Assembly: GCA_017303615.1 (NCBI GenBank)
Contig: JAFLCK010000020.1
Span: 37,235 to 101,234, forward strand
DNA length: 64,000 bases
Source of the DNA: Obscuribacter phosphatis_A
GTDB taxonomy: Bacteria > Cyanobacteriota > Vampirovibrionia > Obscuribacterales > Obscuribacteraceae
Reading direction: 5' to 3'
Shown: piece after piece, positions 44,110-52,003 of the stretch
How the letters are laid out: each line of letters opens with the position of its first letter
Numbering within the stretch: position 1 is the first letter of the stretch
Translations under genes and position numbers: made by a program
Notes under the pieces: generated by a model
What the model was told of the DNA's origin: nothing
The model's input: only the letters and a program-made list of their open reading frames with translations
Database searches by the model: none

Positions 44110-45045
44110 TTAATTGGCTGTACCGGCAGCTGGAGCCGGGCTAGCAGCAGGACTTGCAGCTGGGCTGCCGCCAGCAGGTTGAGCAGCTGGCGCCTTAGGC
44201 TGAACTTTCTTCTTAGGCTTGGGCTTGGGAGCCAGTTTCTTCTTGCAGTCCTTAATCATGGCATTGAGTGACTTAGAACGCTCGGGATCTTTTGCTTCGG
44301 GCATGCGCGAGCATTCTTGCAGAGCCTTAAGAGCTTCACGGTATGAGCCTTTCTTGTAATAGGTCTCAGCCAAGCCTATTTTGGGTGAATAAGCCTTGCC
44401 ATCTATTTTGATAGCCTCTTTGAAGGCCCGTTCAGCCTCTTTATAGTTCTTGAGAAACTCCAACTGGGTGCCGCCCAGGTTATTCCAGAGCATTAGCTCT
44501 TTAGGGCAATACTTAAGCGCCTCGTTATATACCTCGACAGCTTGCTTGGGACCGTCCACGGCCTGGGTGACTAAGGCAAGTTCGGTCCAGGGCTCAGGAT
44601 TGGCCGGGCTTATCTTAGTGGCTTTACGGAAGAGAGGCTTAGCCTTGGCAAGGTCGTTCTGTTCTTCGTATAAAAGCCCCAAATAATACGGACAATGGTC
44701 GTCATTGGGGTCTAGCTGCATAGCCTTCTCAAACTCGGGGATGGCGGCTTTGGCATTCCCTGTCTTCTGATGCGCCATGGCCATCAAAAAGTGATAAAAG
44801 CTGTCACCCGGATAAATCTTGATAGCCCTATCCAAGATAGGCATCGCCTCTTTCCACTTTTCTTGCTGAGTGAGCGGGTAAGCTTGTTTGATGACCAAGT
44901 TCCAAGATTTTTCCCAGTCGGCACGACTGCCCTTGCCGGGGAATTTCTCCCAGCGGTCGGCTTGCGCCGGCATAGCCAGGCCAAGAGTGAGGGCAAGCAT
45001 ATTGAGGGATACCAGGGCAAGTTTCAGGCCTTTAGCTAGTCTCAA
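44110..45045 (-). CDS. Secreted TPR protein
   Basis: This 311-residue protein starts at a TTG at 45045, supported by a strong GGAGG six bases upstream. A signal peptide ends at about residue 29 (LGLAMPAQA). Residues about 55-255 hold five to six TPR units (for example AIPEFEKAMQLDPNDDHCPYYLGLLYEEQ). The C-terminal 45 residues are Lys/Pro/Ala-rich low complexity. It should be a periplasmic or surface protein-interaction scaffold. It is not obviously tied to its neighbours. Confidence 0.8.
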   Translation of the reverse strand: MRLAKGLKLALVSLNMLALTLGLAMPAQADRWEKFPGKGSRADWEKSWNLVIKQAYPLTQQEKWKEAMPILDRAIKIYPGDSFYHFLMAMAHQKTGNAKAAIPEFEKAMQLDPNDDHCPYYLGLLYEEQNDLAKAKPLFRKATKISPANPEPWTELALVTQAVDGPKQAVEVYNEALKYCPKELMLWNNLGGTQLEFLKNYKEAERAFKEAIKIDGKAYSPKIGLAETYYKKGSYREALKALQECSRMPEAKDPERSKSLNAMIKDCKKKLAPKPKPKKKVQPKAPAAQPAGGSPAASPAASPAPAAGTAN

Positions 45046-45150
45046 GGTCGCCTCCGAAAATTAAGAGTAATTAGGAAATAAGCTTAAGTATAAACAAAAA
45101 GCCGACTGCGGTCTCTTTTGCCGAAAACTAAATCTGAAACTTTGACGTGC

Positions 45151-45834
45151 TTACTTTCTGGCAGCCAGCTCGGTCTGAAAAGCCGGGTTGGCTGTGGTCT
45201 CTTCACCCAAGAAGCGAGCCAAGAGCTTCAAACCGGCTAGTCCGCTCTTTTCGGGGTGGAACTGACAACCAAGAATATTCTCAGAGCCGACCACGGCGGT
45301 CACCTCAAAACCATCATAATCGCAATAGGCGAGACGATGTTCGGGCTTGGCAGTCTCGGCGGCAAATGAATGAACGAAATAGCCCCAGAAATTATCACCA
45401 AGGGCAGTGGCTATGGCACCGTCTTTAGCCGCGCCGTACAAAAGGCGGTTCCAGCCAATATGAGGAATACGCCGCAAAGTACCGTCGGCTTTGCGATCGG
45501 GTATTTGCTTGACCATACCAGGCAAAATACCAAGGCCTTCATGAAAGCCGAACTCTTCAGTCGACTGAAAAAACATCTGCATACCCAGACAAATACCCAA
45601 AAAGGGCTTGCCGCTGCGGGCATAACGACGCAAGGGCTCAACCAGTCCACGTCCGGAAAGTTCTTGCATGCCGTCGGGGAAGGCACCCACCCCCGGCAGA
45701 ATCAGATACTGCGCCCCTTCAATAACGTCGGCATCAGCCGAAAGCAGGGCTTCGGCGCCGCAAAACTCTAAAGCGCGGGAGACGCTGAAGACATTGCCCA
45801 TGCCATAATCAACAATGACTACTTGTTTTTTCAT
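45151..45834 (-). CDS. HisH-type glutamine amidotransferase (HisH2)
   Basis: This 227-residue class I glutaminase releases ammonia from glutamine. The catalytic triad is visible: the Cys in FLGICLGMQMFF, and the His and Glu in GCQFHPEKSG; GVGAFPDGM is the oxyanion-strand region. It overlaps hisF by 26 bases. Because an N-acetyl sugar amidotransferase gene is directly upstream, this pair probably feeds ammonia to sugar amidination, as hisH2/hisF2 do beside wbpG in Pseudomonas O-antigen clusters, rather than to histidine synthesis. Its own motifs cannot separate the two roles. Confidence 0.9.
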   Translation of the reverse strand: MKKQVVIVDYGMGNVFSVSRALEFCGAEALLSADADVIEGAQYLILPGVGAFPDGMQELSGRGLVEPLRRYARSGKPFLGICLGMQMFFQSTEEFGFHEGLGILPGMVKQIPDRKADGTLRRIPHIGWNRLLYGAAKDGAIATALGDNFWGYFVHSFAAETAKPEHRLAYCDYDGFEVTAVVGSENILGCQFHPEKSGLAGLKLLARFLGEETTANPAFQTELAARK

Positions 45835-46585
45835 AATCTCTCAACACCATATTGCGTTCACGACAAGCGGATCTAATCTGAGGCAAGGTCAACTGACCAT
45901 AATGCAAAACTGAAGCCATGGCCACTGCATTGGCATGACCTTTTTCCACGGCATCAAAAAGATGATCGAGGTTGCCCATGCCACCACTGGCAATGACAGG
46001 CACATTGACTAATTCTGATATGGCAGTGAGCAGTGGAATATCAAAGCCCTTCTTGGTGCCCTCTTTATCTACCGAAGTGAGCAAGACTTCACCAGCACCA
46101 AGCCTAACAGCCTCGCGCACCCATTCCACCACATCAAGACCGGTCTTCTCGCGGCCGTTATCGGTATAAGCTTCCCACTTTCCTGGGGAGGCTTGCTTTG
46201 CTTCCACCGAAAGAACCATACACTGCGATCCGAAGCGACGGCTAACTTCGCTAATCAGACCAGGATTTTTTACAGCCGCGGTGTTAATCGCCACTTTGTC
46301 CGCGCCCGATGCCAGCAAATGGCGCACATCTTCGACACTTCTGACGCCACCACCGACGGTGAGGGGCACAAAAATATCTTTAGCAGTACGCCTGACTATT
46401 TCAGTCAAATTATTGCGCCCATACAGGCTGGCCACAGAATCTATATAAATTAGCTCGTCGGCGCCGTCCAGATAGTATTTCTGCGAGAAAGCCTGGGGGT
46501 CGCCCATGACGCGCAACCCCTCAAGATGTACTCCCTTGATGAGATTCTCACCCTTAATATCTAATCTGGCTATCAGTCTGATCAT
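45809..46585 (-). CDS. HisF-type cyclase subunit (HisF2), altered catalytic site
   Basis: This 258-residue TIM barrel is of the HisF family. The first catalytic aspartate is kept (RLIARLDIKGENLIKG), as are the phosphate loops (VGGGVRSVEDV, ASGGMGN) and the interface strand LLTSVDKEGTKKGFD. The second catalytic Asp (Asp130 in Thermotoga HisF, in AIDAK) is Glu here (LSVEAKQ). This suggests it serves as an ammonia channel for the amidotransferase rather than as imidazole-glycerol-phosphate synthase. The ATG at 46585 (GGTAG upstream) is preferred to the TTG at 46600. Confidence 0.9.
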   Translation of the reverse strand: MIRLIARLDIKGENLIKGVHLEGLRVMGDPQAFSQKYYLDGADELIYIDSVASLYGRNNLTEIVRRTAKDIFVPLTVGGGVRSVEDVRHLLASGADKVAINTAAVKNPGLISEVSRRFGSQCMVLSVEAKQASPGKWEAYTDNGREKTGLDVVEWVREAVRLGAGEVLLTSVDKEGTKKGFDIPLLTAISELVNVPVIASGGMGNLDHLFDAVEKGHANAVAMASVLHYGQLTLPQIRSACRERNMVLRDYEKTSSHC

Positions 46586-46603
46586 TGCTCTACCGACCAA
46601 TCC

Positions 46604-47911
46604 CTAACTGACTTGGTGCCGCAAGGTCCAAACGCCATTTTTGTACTGCCACAAGTGAGGCGAACGGAACTTATCGGCTAAAGCCATGAAATAAGGACGA
46701 GTCATCTGCCATTCTTCAAAGCGCTTAGAGGCTTCGGGGAACTCTTTTTCGGGAATGCTCAGATACTTGAAGATATCTTCTTCGAAGCGCTCGGGATACT
46801 CGCCATCGAAACGCTTGACCAGAGCCACACCTTCATCGCGGGTGATGTCTTTGGAGCGAATTTCTTGGGCCGCATCATAGGTAGCACGACCGATGCCAAA
46901 CTTGATATAGGTGGTGTAGTAGTGATAATCGTCTATCTTGTCGTCGATGCTGTTGTATTTACTATAGGTACCAGGGGTGCGCTCGGGCGAAGCTTCAAAA
47001 CCGCCGTGTTCAACAGCATAGTAGTAGCAGCTTTGCGGATGCCACTTCAGGTAATAGCCTAGATAGTGCACCTCAATACCCAACTTTTCGACCACAGCCG
47101 GGTCAGAAGGCAAATAGGGCTGCAGGTCTGATTCGTCGATGCCATAGTCTTCGATTAGCTCGGAAACAGCAGTACCGGCGATGTGAATCTTTGACTTATC
47201 GGTGGCGGTGAAATAGGACCAATCACGTTTTGCAGACTCGGTATCGCCGATGGGGTTACCATACTCGGCCTCATTCTCACCATAAAAAATGAGCGGAATA
47301 TTGAAAAGAGCAGCCATGCGTGGTGCCAGATTCTTCTGACCGATTATAAAAGGCTGAAAGGGGTGAAAAATATTCTCGACGGCCAGTCTGGTCAAAAGAC
47401 GATGCACGCGACCATTGGGGGTGCAAAGATAATTATCGAAGCCGGAGTGAATCCAGCTTTGCAAATTGCGCCAGCCCCATGGAGTATAAAGGTGAGGCGC
47501 CCAAGTGACTGTGAGCGGGTGCATGCCGTAAACGGTCTTGAGTATATGCGCTGCATAGAAGCTATCCTTGCCGCCCGAGCCGGGCACCAGGCAGTCATAG
47601 CTGCCATCGTTCTTACGATAGCGATCGCATAGCTCACGCAATTCCAAATCACGCTGGTTCCAATCTATGCTCTGATGCTTGCGCTCGCCAAAGCGGCAGG
47701 CATCGCAAACACCGTCTTCATCAAAAAAGATGGTTGTCTTCTTAGAATCGGCAGTGTGGTTGTACTCCACCGCCGAATTGGGTCTCTGGTTTGAAATGAC
47801 GCATTTCTTGCAGAACTTCACTTCAGACGGTAGACCATATTTAACTCTTTCCCGATCGGGAACGTCACTTTGAAAACCAGCCAGTTCTGCACTTGTAAGA
47901 CCCAGAGCCAT
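46604..47911 (-). CDS. N-acetyl sugar amidotransferase (WbpG/PtmG/PseA family)
   Basis: This 435-residue PP-loop ATPase carries PGSGGKDSFYAAH, the ATP-pyrophosphatase motif. Before it are two Cys pairs, FCKKCVIS and CDACRF, that match the zinc site of this family. Such enzymes activate the N-acetyl carbonyl of a sugar with ATP and replace its oxygen with ammonia from HisH/HisF, giving an acetamidino group. The ATG at 47911 follows AGAGGTAG. It is first in a three-gene unit with hisF2 and hisH2, separated by 18 bases. The acceptor is probably a nonulosonic acid, given the adjacent ptm-like genes. Confidence 0.92.
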   Translation of the reverse strand: MALGLTSAELAGFQSDVPDRERVKYGLPSEVKFCKKCVISNQRPNSAVEYNHTADSKKTTIFFDEDGVCDACRFGERKHQSIDWNQRDLELRELCDRYRKNDGSYDCLVPGSGGKDSFYAAHILKTVYGMHPLTVTWAPHLYTPWGWRNLQSWIHSGFDNYLCTPNGRVHRLLTRLAVENIFHPFQPFIIGQKNLAPRMAALFNIPLIFYGENEAEYGNPIGDTESAKRDWSYFTATDKSKIHIAGTAVSELIEDYGIDESDLQPYLPSDPAVVEKLGIEVHYLGYYLKWHPQSCYYYAVEHGGFEASPERTPGTYSKYNSIDDKIDDYHYYTTYIKFGIGRATYDAAQEIRSKDITRDEGVALVKRFDGEYPERFEEDIFKYLSIPEKEFPEASKRFEEWQMTRPYFMALADKFRSPHLWQYKNGVWTLRHQVS

Positions 47912-48013
47912 AGACTACCTCTGCTCGATAATTAGCCACAACCGGCATAGGATAGCCTGTTTAATCTGATTTCGCTTGAAAAGCAGCTAAGTCTTGCTCT
48001 TAATTTTTAGGCT

Positions 48014-49075
48014 TCAGCTCTTGACGTAGAGGCTTTGCGCCCTCTTGAAATCTTCCATGCGCCCGACATCGAGCCATTCTTCTCTGACTGGAAACGCCGC
48101 TGTTTTTGACTTTGAAGCAATGAGACGGTTGAAGAGGTCGGGCATATCAAGATTTTCATGACGCCCGATATGCTCCAGCACCTCGGGCTCCATGACGTAA
48201 ACACCGGCGTTTACAAAATATTCAGTGATTGGCTTTTCTTCAATCCCTCTAATGATATGACCGTCCAAATTGACCACACCAAAGGGTATCTGGGTACTTT
48301 GCTTGTGTACACACATAGTTGCCGCCGCCGCCTGTTCCTGATGAAAATGCAGAAGCTGTCTGAAATTTATCTTGGTGAGCAGATCGGCATTCATGACAAA
48401 AAAGCTCTCATCAAGACGTTCCTTCACTAGAGCCAGAGCGCCGGCAGTGCCCAAGGGGGCTTCTTCGTGGAAATAATCTATCTCAACCCCTTCACCAAAA
48501 CGAGCGCCATCGCCGAAATAATCAACGATCATCTCGCCGCGGTAGTGCAAAATCATAGAAAAGCGGTTGAAACCACAATCGATGAAGCCCCTGACAATAT
48601 GCTCTAGTATAGGTTTGTCCCCCACCTTGAGCATAGGCTTGGGGCAGTCATCGGTGAGGGGACTGAGTCTCTTACCCAAGCCCCCGGCCATGAGTACGAC
48701 CCGGGTCTGGAACTGTACTTCAGCCACCAAGTCTTTTAAGAAGCGAACCCCGACCAGTTTGCCGGCTTCGTTCACGACTGGTATCTGCAACACTTCGGTA
48801 CTGCGCATCTGCTTCAAAATTTCACGATGCGATTGATTAGCCTGAGCCACGGTCGGTTTAGCATTCATAATGCGAGAAACCGGTTCATCGAGAGCTATTC
48901 CAGCTAAAATTCCCCGGCGCACATCGCCGTCGGTGACAGTGCCGACCAAGATATTGCCTTCTTTAGCCACAAGGGCTATCTGCACCGAGCCCTTATCGAT
49001 TATGCGGATTGCTTCGATGATGGGCGTCTCGGGAGCGACTAGAATTTCTTCAAAGCGCATGGAGACAAGACTCAT
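48014..49075 (-). CDS. CBS-domain sugar-phosphate nucleotidyltransferase (PtmE-like)
   Basis: This 353-residue protein has two CBS repeats (about 1-120, for example VAKEGNILVGTVTDGDVRRGIL and IPVVNEAGKLVG) followed by a nucleotidyltransferase domain (about 125-353). The latter opens VVLMAGGLGKRLSPLTDDCPKPMLKVGDKPILEHI. This fusion matches PtmE of the Campylobacter legionaminate pathway, which makes GDP-GlcN. CBS domains usually bind adenine nucleotides and could regulate the enzyme. The product assignment rests on domain order and neighbours. It is divergent from the Gfo/Idh gene, 100 bases apart. Confidence 0.85.
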   Translation of the reverse strand: MSLVSMRFEEILVAPETPIIEAIRIIDKGSVQIALVAKEGNILVGTVTDGDVRRGILAGIALDEPVSRIMNAKPTVAQANQSHREILKQMRSTEVLQIPVVNEAGKLVGVRFLKDLVAEVQFQTRVVLMAGGLGKRLSPLTDDCPKPMLKVGDKPILEHIVRGFIDCGFNRFSMILHYRGEMIVDYFGDGARFGEGVEIDYFHEEAPLGTAGALALVKERLDESFFVMNADLLTKINFRQLLHFHQEQAAAATMCVHKQSTQIPFGVVNLDGHIIRGIEEKPITEYFVNAGVYVMEPEVLEHIGRHENLDMPDLFNRLIASKSKTAAFPVREEWLDVGRMEDFKRAQSLYVKS

Positions 49076-49175
49076 GACATGGGAATTTGCCTATATTAAC
49101 TGCTTTTGCTGTAATCGATAGGGTACAGGTTCTAAGATATGTCTCATTGATAGTCGTCATTTTATGGAGTAAGAG

Positions 49176-50120
49176 TTGCAAGCGGCAGTAGTAGGCTTAG
49201 GGTCAATCGGCGAACTCCACGCCAGGATTCTGATTGAACTCGGTTACAAAGTACAGATAGTGACATCTAGAAAAGACATCGGGCTTTTGCAAAACCAGGT
49301 GGAAATCTTTGCCAGCCTTGACGAGGCCAGCGCTGAAGAAGGGAAAAGACTCGACATCAAAGCCCTCGATTACATAGTGATCGCCAACGAAACCAGTAAA
49401 CACCGCCACACGCTGGAGAAACTGGCTGAGCTTGGTTTCAAGGGTAAAGTGTTGGTGGAAAAACCGCTTTATACAAGCGCCCCCGACCAGAGCCAAGCCG
49501 GCTCAAGAGAATACCCTTTCACCGTCTTTGTCGGCTATAACCTCCGCTATCATCCTGTCATCGAAAGGTTTAAGGAAGAAGACAAAAGGGATGAAGACCG
49601 CATTATTTCAGCCCACTGCTATGTCGGTCAAAATCTCAACACTTGGCGCAAGGGGCGACCTATACAAGATTGCTATTCGGTCTCAAAAGCGATGGGCGGC
49701 GGGGTCTTGCGCGATCTCTCCCATGAATTGGACCTGGCTCTTTATTTGTTTGGGCAAGCACAAAAAATCAAGGCTTTGGGTGGGCGTTTCGCCGAGCTGA
49801 CCAAAGACAGCGATGATGTTTTCGCCTTACTGCTAAAGACCGAAAACTGCCCAATTGTCTCGATGCAGATGAACTATATCGATCACATAGCGCAGCGCAC
49901 CATCACTGTAAATCGAGAAAAGAGCACTTACATTTTGAATGTCAAAGAAGGCATTTTCAACAAGAACGGTGCCCTCGAAAAATTCGATGTGGCGAGAGAA
50001 GACACTTATAGAAAAATGCACCAAGACGTACTGGCCAAGGGCGAAAAGGCCGCCACCTTACAAGATGGGCTCACCGTCATGCAAATGATCAGCCAAGCCG
50101 AGAAAGATAGCGAAAGCTGA
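49176..50120 (+). CDS. Gfo/Idh/MocA-family oxidoreductase (PtmF-like position)
   Basis: This 314-residue NAD(P)-dependent sugar oxidoreductase has the Rossmann motif AVVGLGSIGELHARIL at the N-terminus and the family VEKPLYTS signature. The ALGGRFAEL stretch and a beta-rich C-terminal domain follow. The start is a TTG at 49176 with GGAG seven bases upstream; nothing ATG-initiated fits. It occupies the place of ptmF in a ptmE-F-B-A order. It should oxidise or reduce a hydroxyl of the precursor sugar; the substrate is unknown. Confidence 0.88.
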   Translation: MQAAVVGLGSIGELHARILIELGYKVQIVTSRKDIGLLQNQVEIFASLDEASAEEGKRLDIKALDYIVIANETSKHRHTLEKLAELGFKGKVLVEKPLYTSAPDQSQAGSREYPFTVFVGYNLRYHPVIERFKEEDKRDEDRIISAHCYVGQNLNTWRKGRPIQDCYSVSKAMGGGVLRDLSHELDLALYLFGQAQKIKALGGRFAELTKDSDDVFALLLKTENCPIVSMQMNYIDHIAQRTITVNREKSTYILNVKEGIFNKNGALEKFDVAREDTYRKMHQDVLAKGEKAATLQDGLTVMQMISQAEKDSES

Positions 50121-50157
50121 CGAAAAAGCAAAGGCTATTGAATAGGAGCAATAATTA

Positions 50158-50904
50158 GTGGAAGCGCCAGTGAAGAAGAAAAGACTATGCAGTATTTGCG
50201 CCCGCGGCGGCTCAAAAGGCGTGCCCGGAAAAAATTGGCGTCCCCTTCTAGGCAAACCGCTCATTTTGCACTCTATCGAACAAGCACGCAGCACTAATCT
50301 TTTTGATGCCCTTTGTGTCAGCTCCGATTCGCCCGAAGTTTTGAGTATAGCAAGAGAAGCCGGTGTAGAAGTGGTGGTGGACCGCCCGAAAGAAATGGCC
50401 ACCGATAATGCCGGCAAATTAGATGTTATCGTGCACGCCCTCAAATGCGCCGAGTCTGAACTAGGCATCACATTTGATACCGCAGTCGATCTCGACGCCA
50501 CCGCTCCGGTGCGCCTGCCTGCCGATATAGAACTGGCAGTGGCAATTTTAGAGCGCAGCGGTGCCAGCAACTTAATTACAGCTTGCAAAGCAAGAAGATC
50601 GCCTTACTTTAATCTAGTGGAACTTAAAGACGGCAAAATCGATCTAGCCAAAAGAATGACCGGACAAAAGGTGGTCCGCCGCCAAGACGCGCCGCCCTGC
50701 TTTGATATGAATGCCTCTATTTATGTCTGGCAACGCGATATCTTGCTGAAAGAGCCTTCTGTCTTTTACGACGATACAAGACTGATGGTCATGCCCGAAT
50801 TGCGCTCTCATGATATTGACTGCGAATTCGACTGGTTCATCGTCGAACAAATTTTGCAAAGCCAAGACTATAGAAAGGAAGCCAGCTATGACGCAGTCGA
50901 TTAG
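50158..50904 (+). CDS. CMP-nonulosonate cytidylyltransferase (NeuA/PtmB/LegF-like)
   Basis: This 248-residue enzyme activates a nine-carbon sialic-acid-like sugar with CTP. The diagnostic N-terminal loop is present (ICARGGSKGVPGKNWRPLLGKPLI), followed by CVSSDSPEVL, VDLDATAPVR in the place of the usual QPTSPLR, and DMNASIYVW. The start is a GTG with TAGGAG upstream. It lies 37 bases after the oxidoreductase and overlaps the SDR gene. No NeuB-type synthase is in the window, so the rest of the pathway should be encoded outside it. Confidence 0.88.
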   Translation: MEAPVKKKRLCSICARGGSKGVPGKNWRPLLGKPLILHSIEQARSTNLFDALCVSSDSPEVLSIAREAGVEVVVDRPKEMATDNAGKLDVIVHALKCAESELGITFDTAVDLDATAPVRLPADIELAVAILERSGASNLITACKARRSPYFNLVELKDGKIDLAKRMTGQKVVRRQDAPPCFDMNASIYVWQRDILLKEPSVFYDDTRLMVMPELRSHDIDCEFDWFIVEQILQSQDYRKEASYDAVD

Positions 50905-51721
50905 AGATATGAGCGCCTGTTTCAGTCTCAAAAATAAGGTGGCGATAGTCACCGGCGGAGGCGGCATACTAGGCAGACATTTTGCCGCCGGACTGGCTCA
51001 GCACGGCGCCACGGTGGTGGCTGCCGATCTCAACCTGGACAACGCCGAAGCCACCGTCGCCGCCATCGAAGAAAGCTTTCAAATCAAGACCTATGCCATG
51101 GCTCTAGACTTGACCAACGAAGACTCTGTCAAAGAAGTAGTGGCGAAAACCAGAGAACAATTCGGCAAGATAGATATTTTGCACAATAATGCCGCCTCAA
51201 AATCAAGCAGTCTAGTCAAGTTCTTCGATACGGTTGAAGAGTTCGATATGGAAATATGGCAAGAAGTAATGAGAGTGAATGTGGACGGCATGTTTCTCAT
51301 GGCCAGACAAACCGGCAAGATAATGTGCAGCCAGGCTGCCGGCGGCTCAATTATCCAGACTGCCTCTATATACGGTATCATGGCGCCCGACCAACGCATC
51401 TATCAAGGCTCGGAGTATATGGGCATACCAATCAATACTCCGGCGGTTTATTCAGTGTCAAAAGCGGCAGTGGTGGGGCTGACCAAATATTTGAGCACAT
51501 ATTGGGCCAAGAACAAAGTAAGGGTGAATACCATCACTCCCGGTGGTGTATCAAGCGGTCAGAACGGTGTTTTCCAAGACCTCTACTCTAATCGGGTGCC
51601 TTTGGGGCGTATGGCGGAAGCCCATGAAATGGTGGGTGCGCTAGTCTTTCTCGCCAGCGATGCGGCAAGCTACATAACCGGTCAGAACCTCGTCATAGAC
51701 GGCGGACTTTCGGTTTGGTGA
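50888..51721 (+). CDS. Short-chain dehydrogenase (PtmA-like)
   Basis: This classical SDR of 277 residues starts at the ATG at 50888, where GGAAG precedes it; a longer frame upstream is only overlap with the previous gene. It has the TGGGGILGRHFAAGL cofactor loop, HNNAAS, the catalytic Ser in QTASIYG, and YSVSKAAVVGL with the Tyr-x-x-x-Lys pair. It ends in the usual ITGQNLVIDGGLSVW. It overlaps the cytidylyltransferase by 17 bases and completes a ptmE-F-B-A-like order. PtmA-type enzymes act early in the sugar's synthesis. Confidence 0.9.
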   Translation: MTQSIRDMSACFSLKNKVAIVTGGGGILGRHFAAGLAQHGATVVAADLNLDNAEATVAAIEESFQIKTYAMALDLTNEDSVKEVVAKTREQFGKIDILHNNAASKSSSLVKFFDTVEEFDMEIWQEVMRVNVDGMFLMARQTGKIMCSQAAGGSIIQTASIYGIMAPDQRIYQGSEYMGIPINTPAVYSVSKAAVVGLTKYLSTYWAKNKVRVNTITPGGVSSGQNGVFQDLYSNRVPLGRMAEAHEMVGALVFLASDAASYITGQNLVIDGGLSVW

Positions 51722-51757
51722 GAGCAAGATAACTAATAGCCTGCCTTAGACTAATAA

Positions 51758-52003
51758 CTAATCAAAGCTGACACCCTTCTCAGATAAAGCAGTTTTGACT
51801 ATGCCGACATTGAGAAAACCCATAACATCCATAAGATCGAATCTGACATTGAACTCGCGCTCTAATTCGACCACCAGGTTGACTGTTCCCAAAGAGTCCC
51901 ATTTCGGCACGGCGTCCGGCGAGAGGGCGTCATTGACTTCGTCCTTCGGCACACCAAAAAGAGAGGAAAAGACGTTATACAGTTTCTCTTGATTGCTCAT
52001 CAC
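51758..52003 (-). CDS. Acyl carrier protein
   Basis: This is an 81-residue four-helix carrier protein. The phosphopantetheine attachment serine is Ser37 in PKWDSLGTVNLV, and the rest (VELEREFNVRFDLMDVMGF) is typical of ACPs. It overlaps the upstream FkbH-like gene by about 29 bases and is last in that operon. FkbH-type proteins load a phosphoglycerate-derived group onto such an ACP, so this is likely a dedicated carrier rather than the fatty-acid ACP. Confidence 0.93.
   Translation of the reverse strand: MMSNQEKLYNVFSSLFGVPKDEVNDALSPDAVPKWDSLGTVNLVVELEREFNVRFDLMDVMGFLNVGIVKTALSEKGVSFD

Noticed and set aside
45151..46585. Part of a histidine biosynthesis operon
   Set aside because: No hisA, hisI, hisG or hisB nearby; the amidotransferase partner and the Asp-to-Glu change in HisF point to sugar amidination.
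50810..50887. N-terminal extension of the PtmA-like SDR
   Set aside because: It reads through the cytidylyltransferase in another frame; the ATG at 50888 has a ribosome binding site and fits SDR length.
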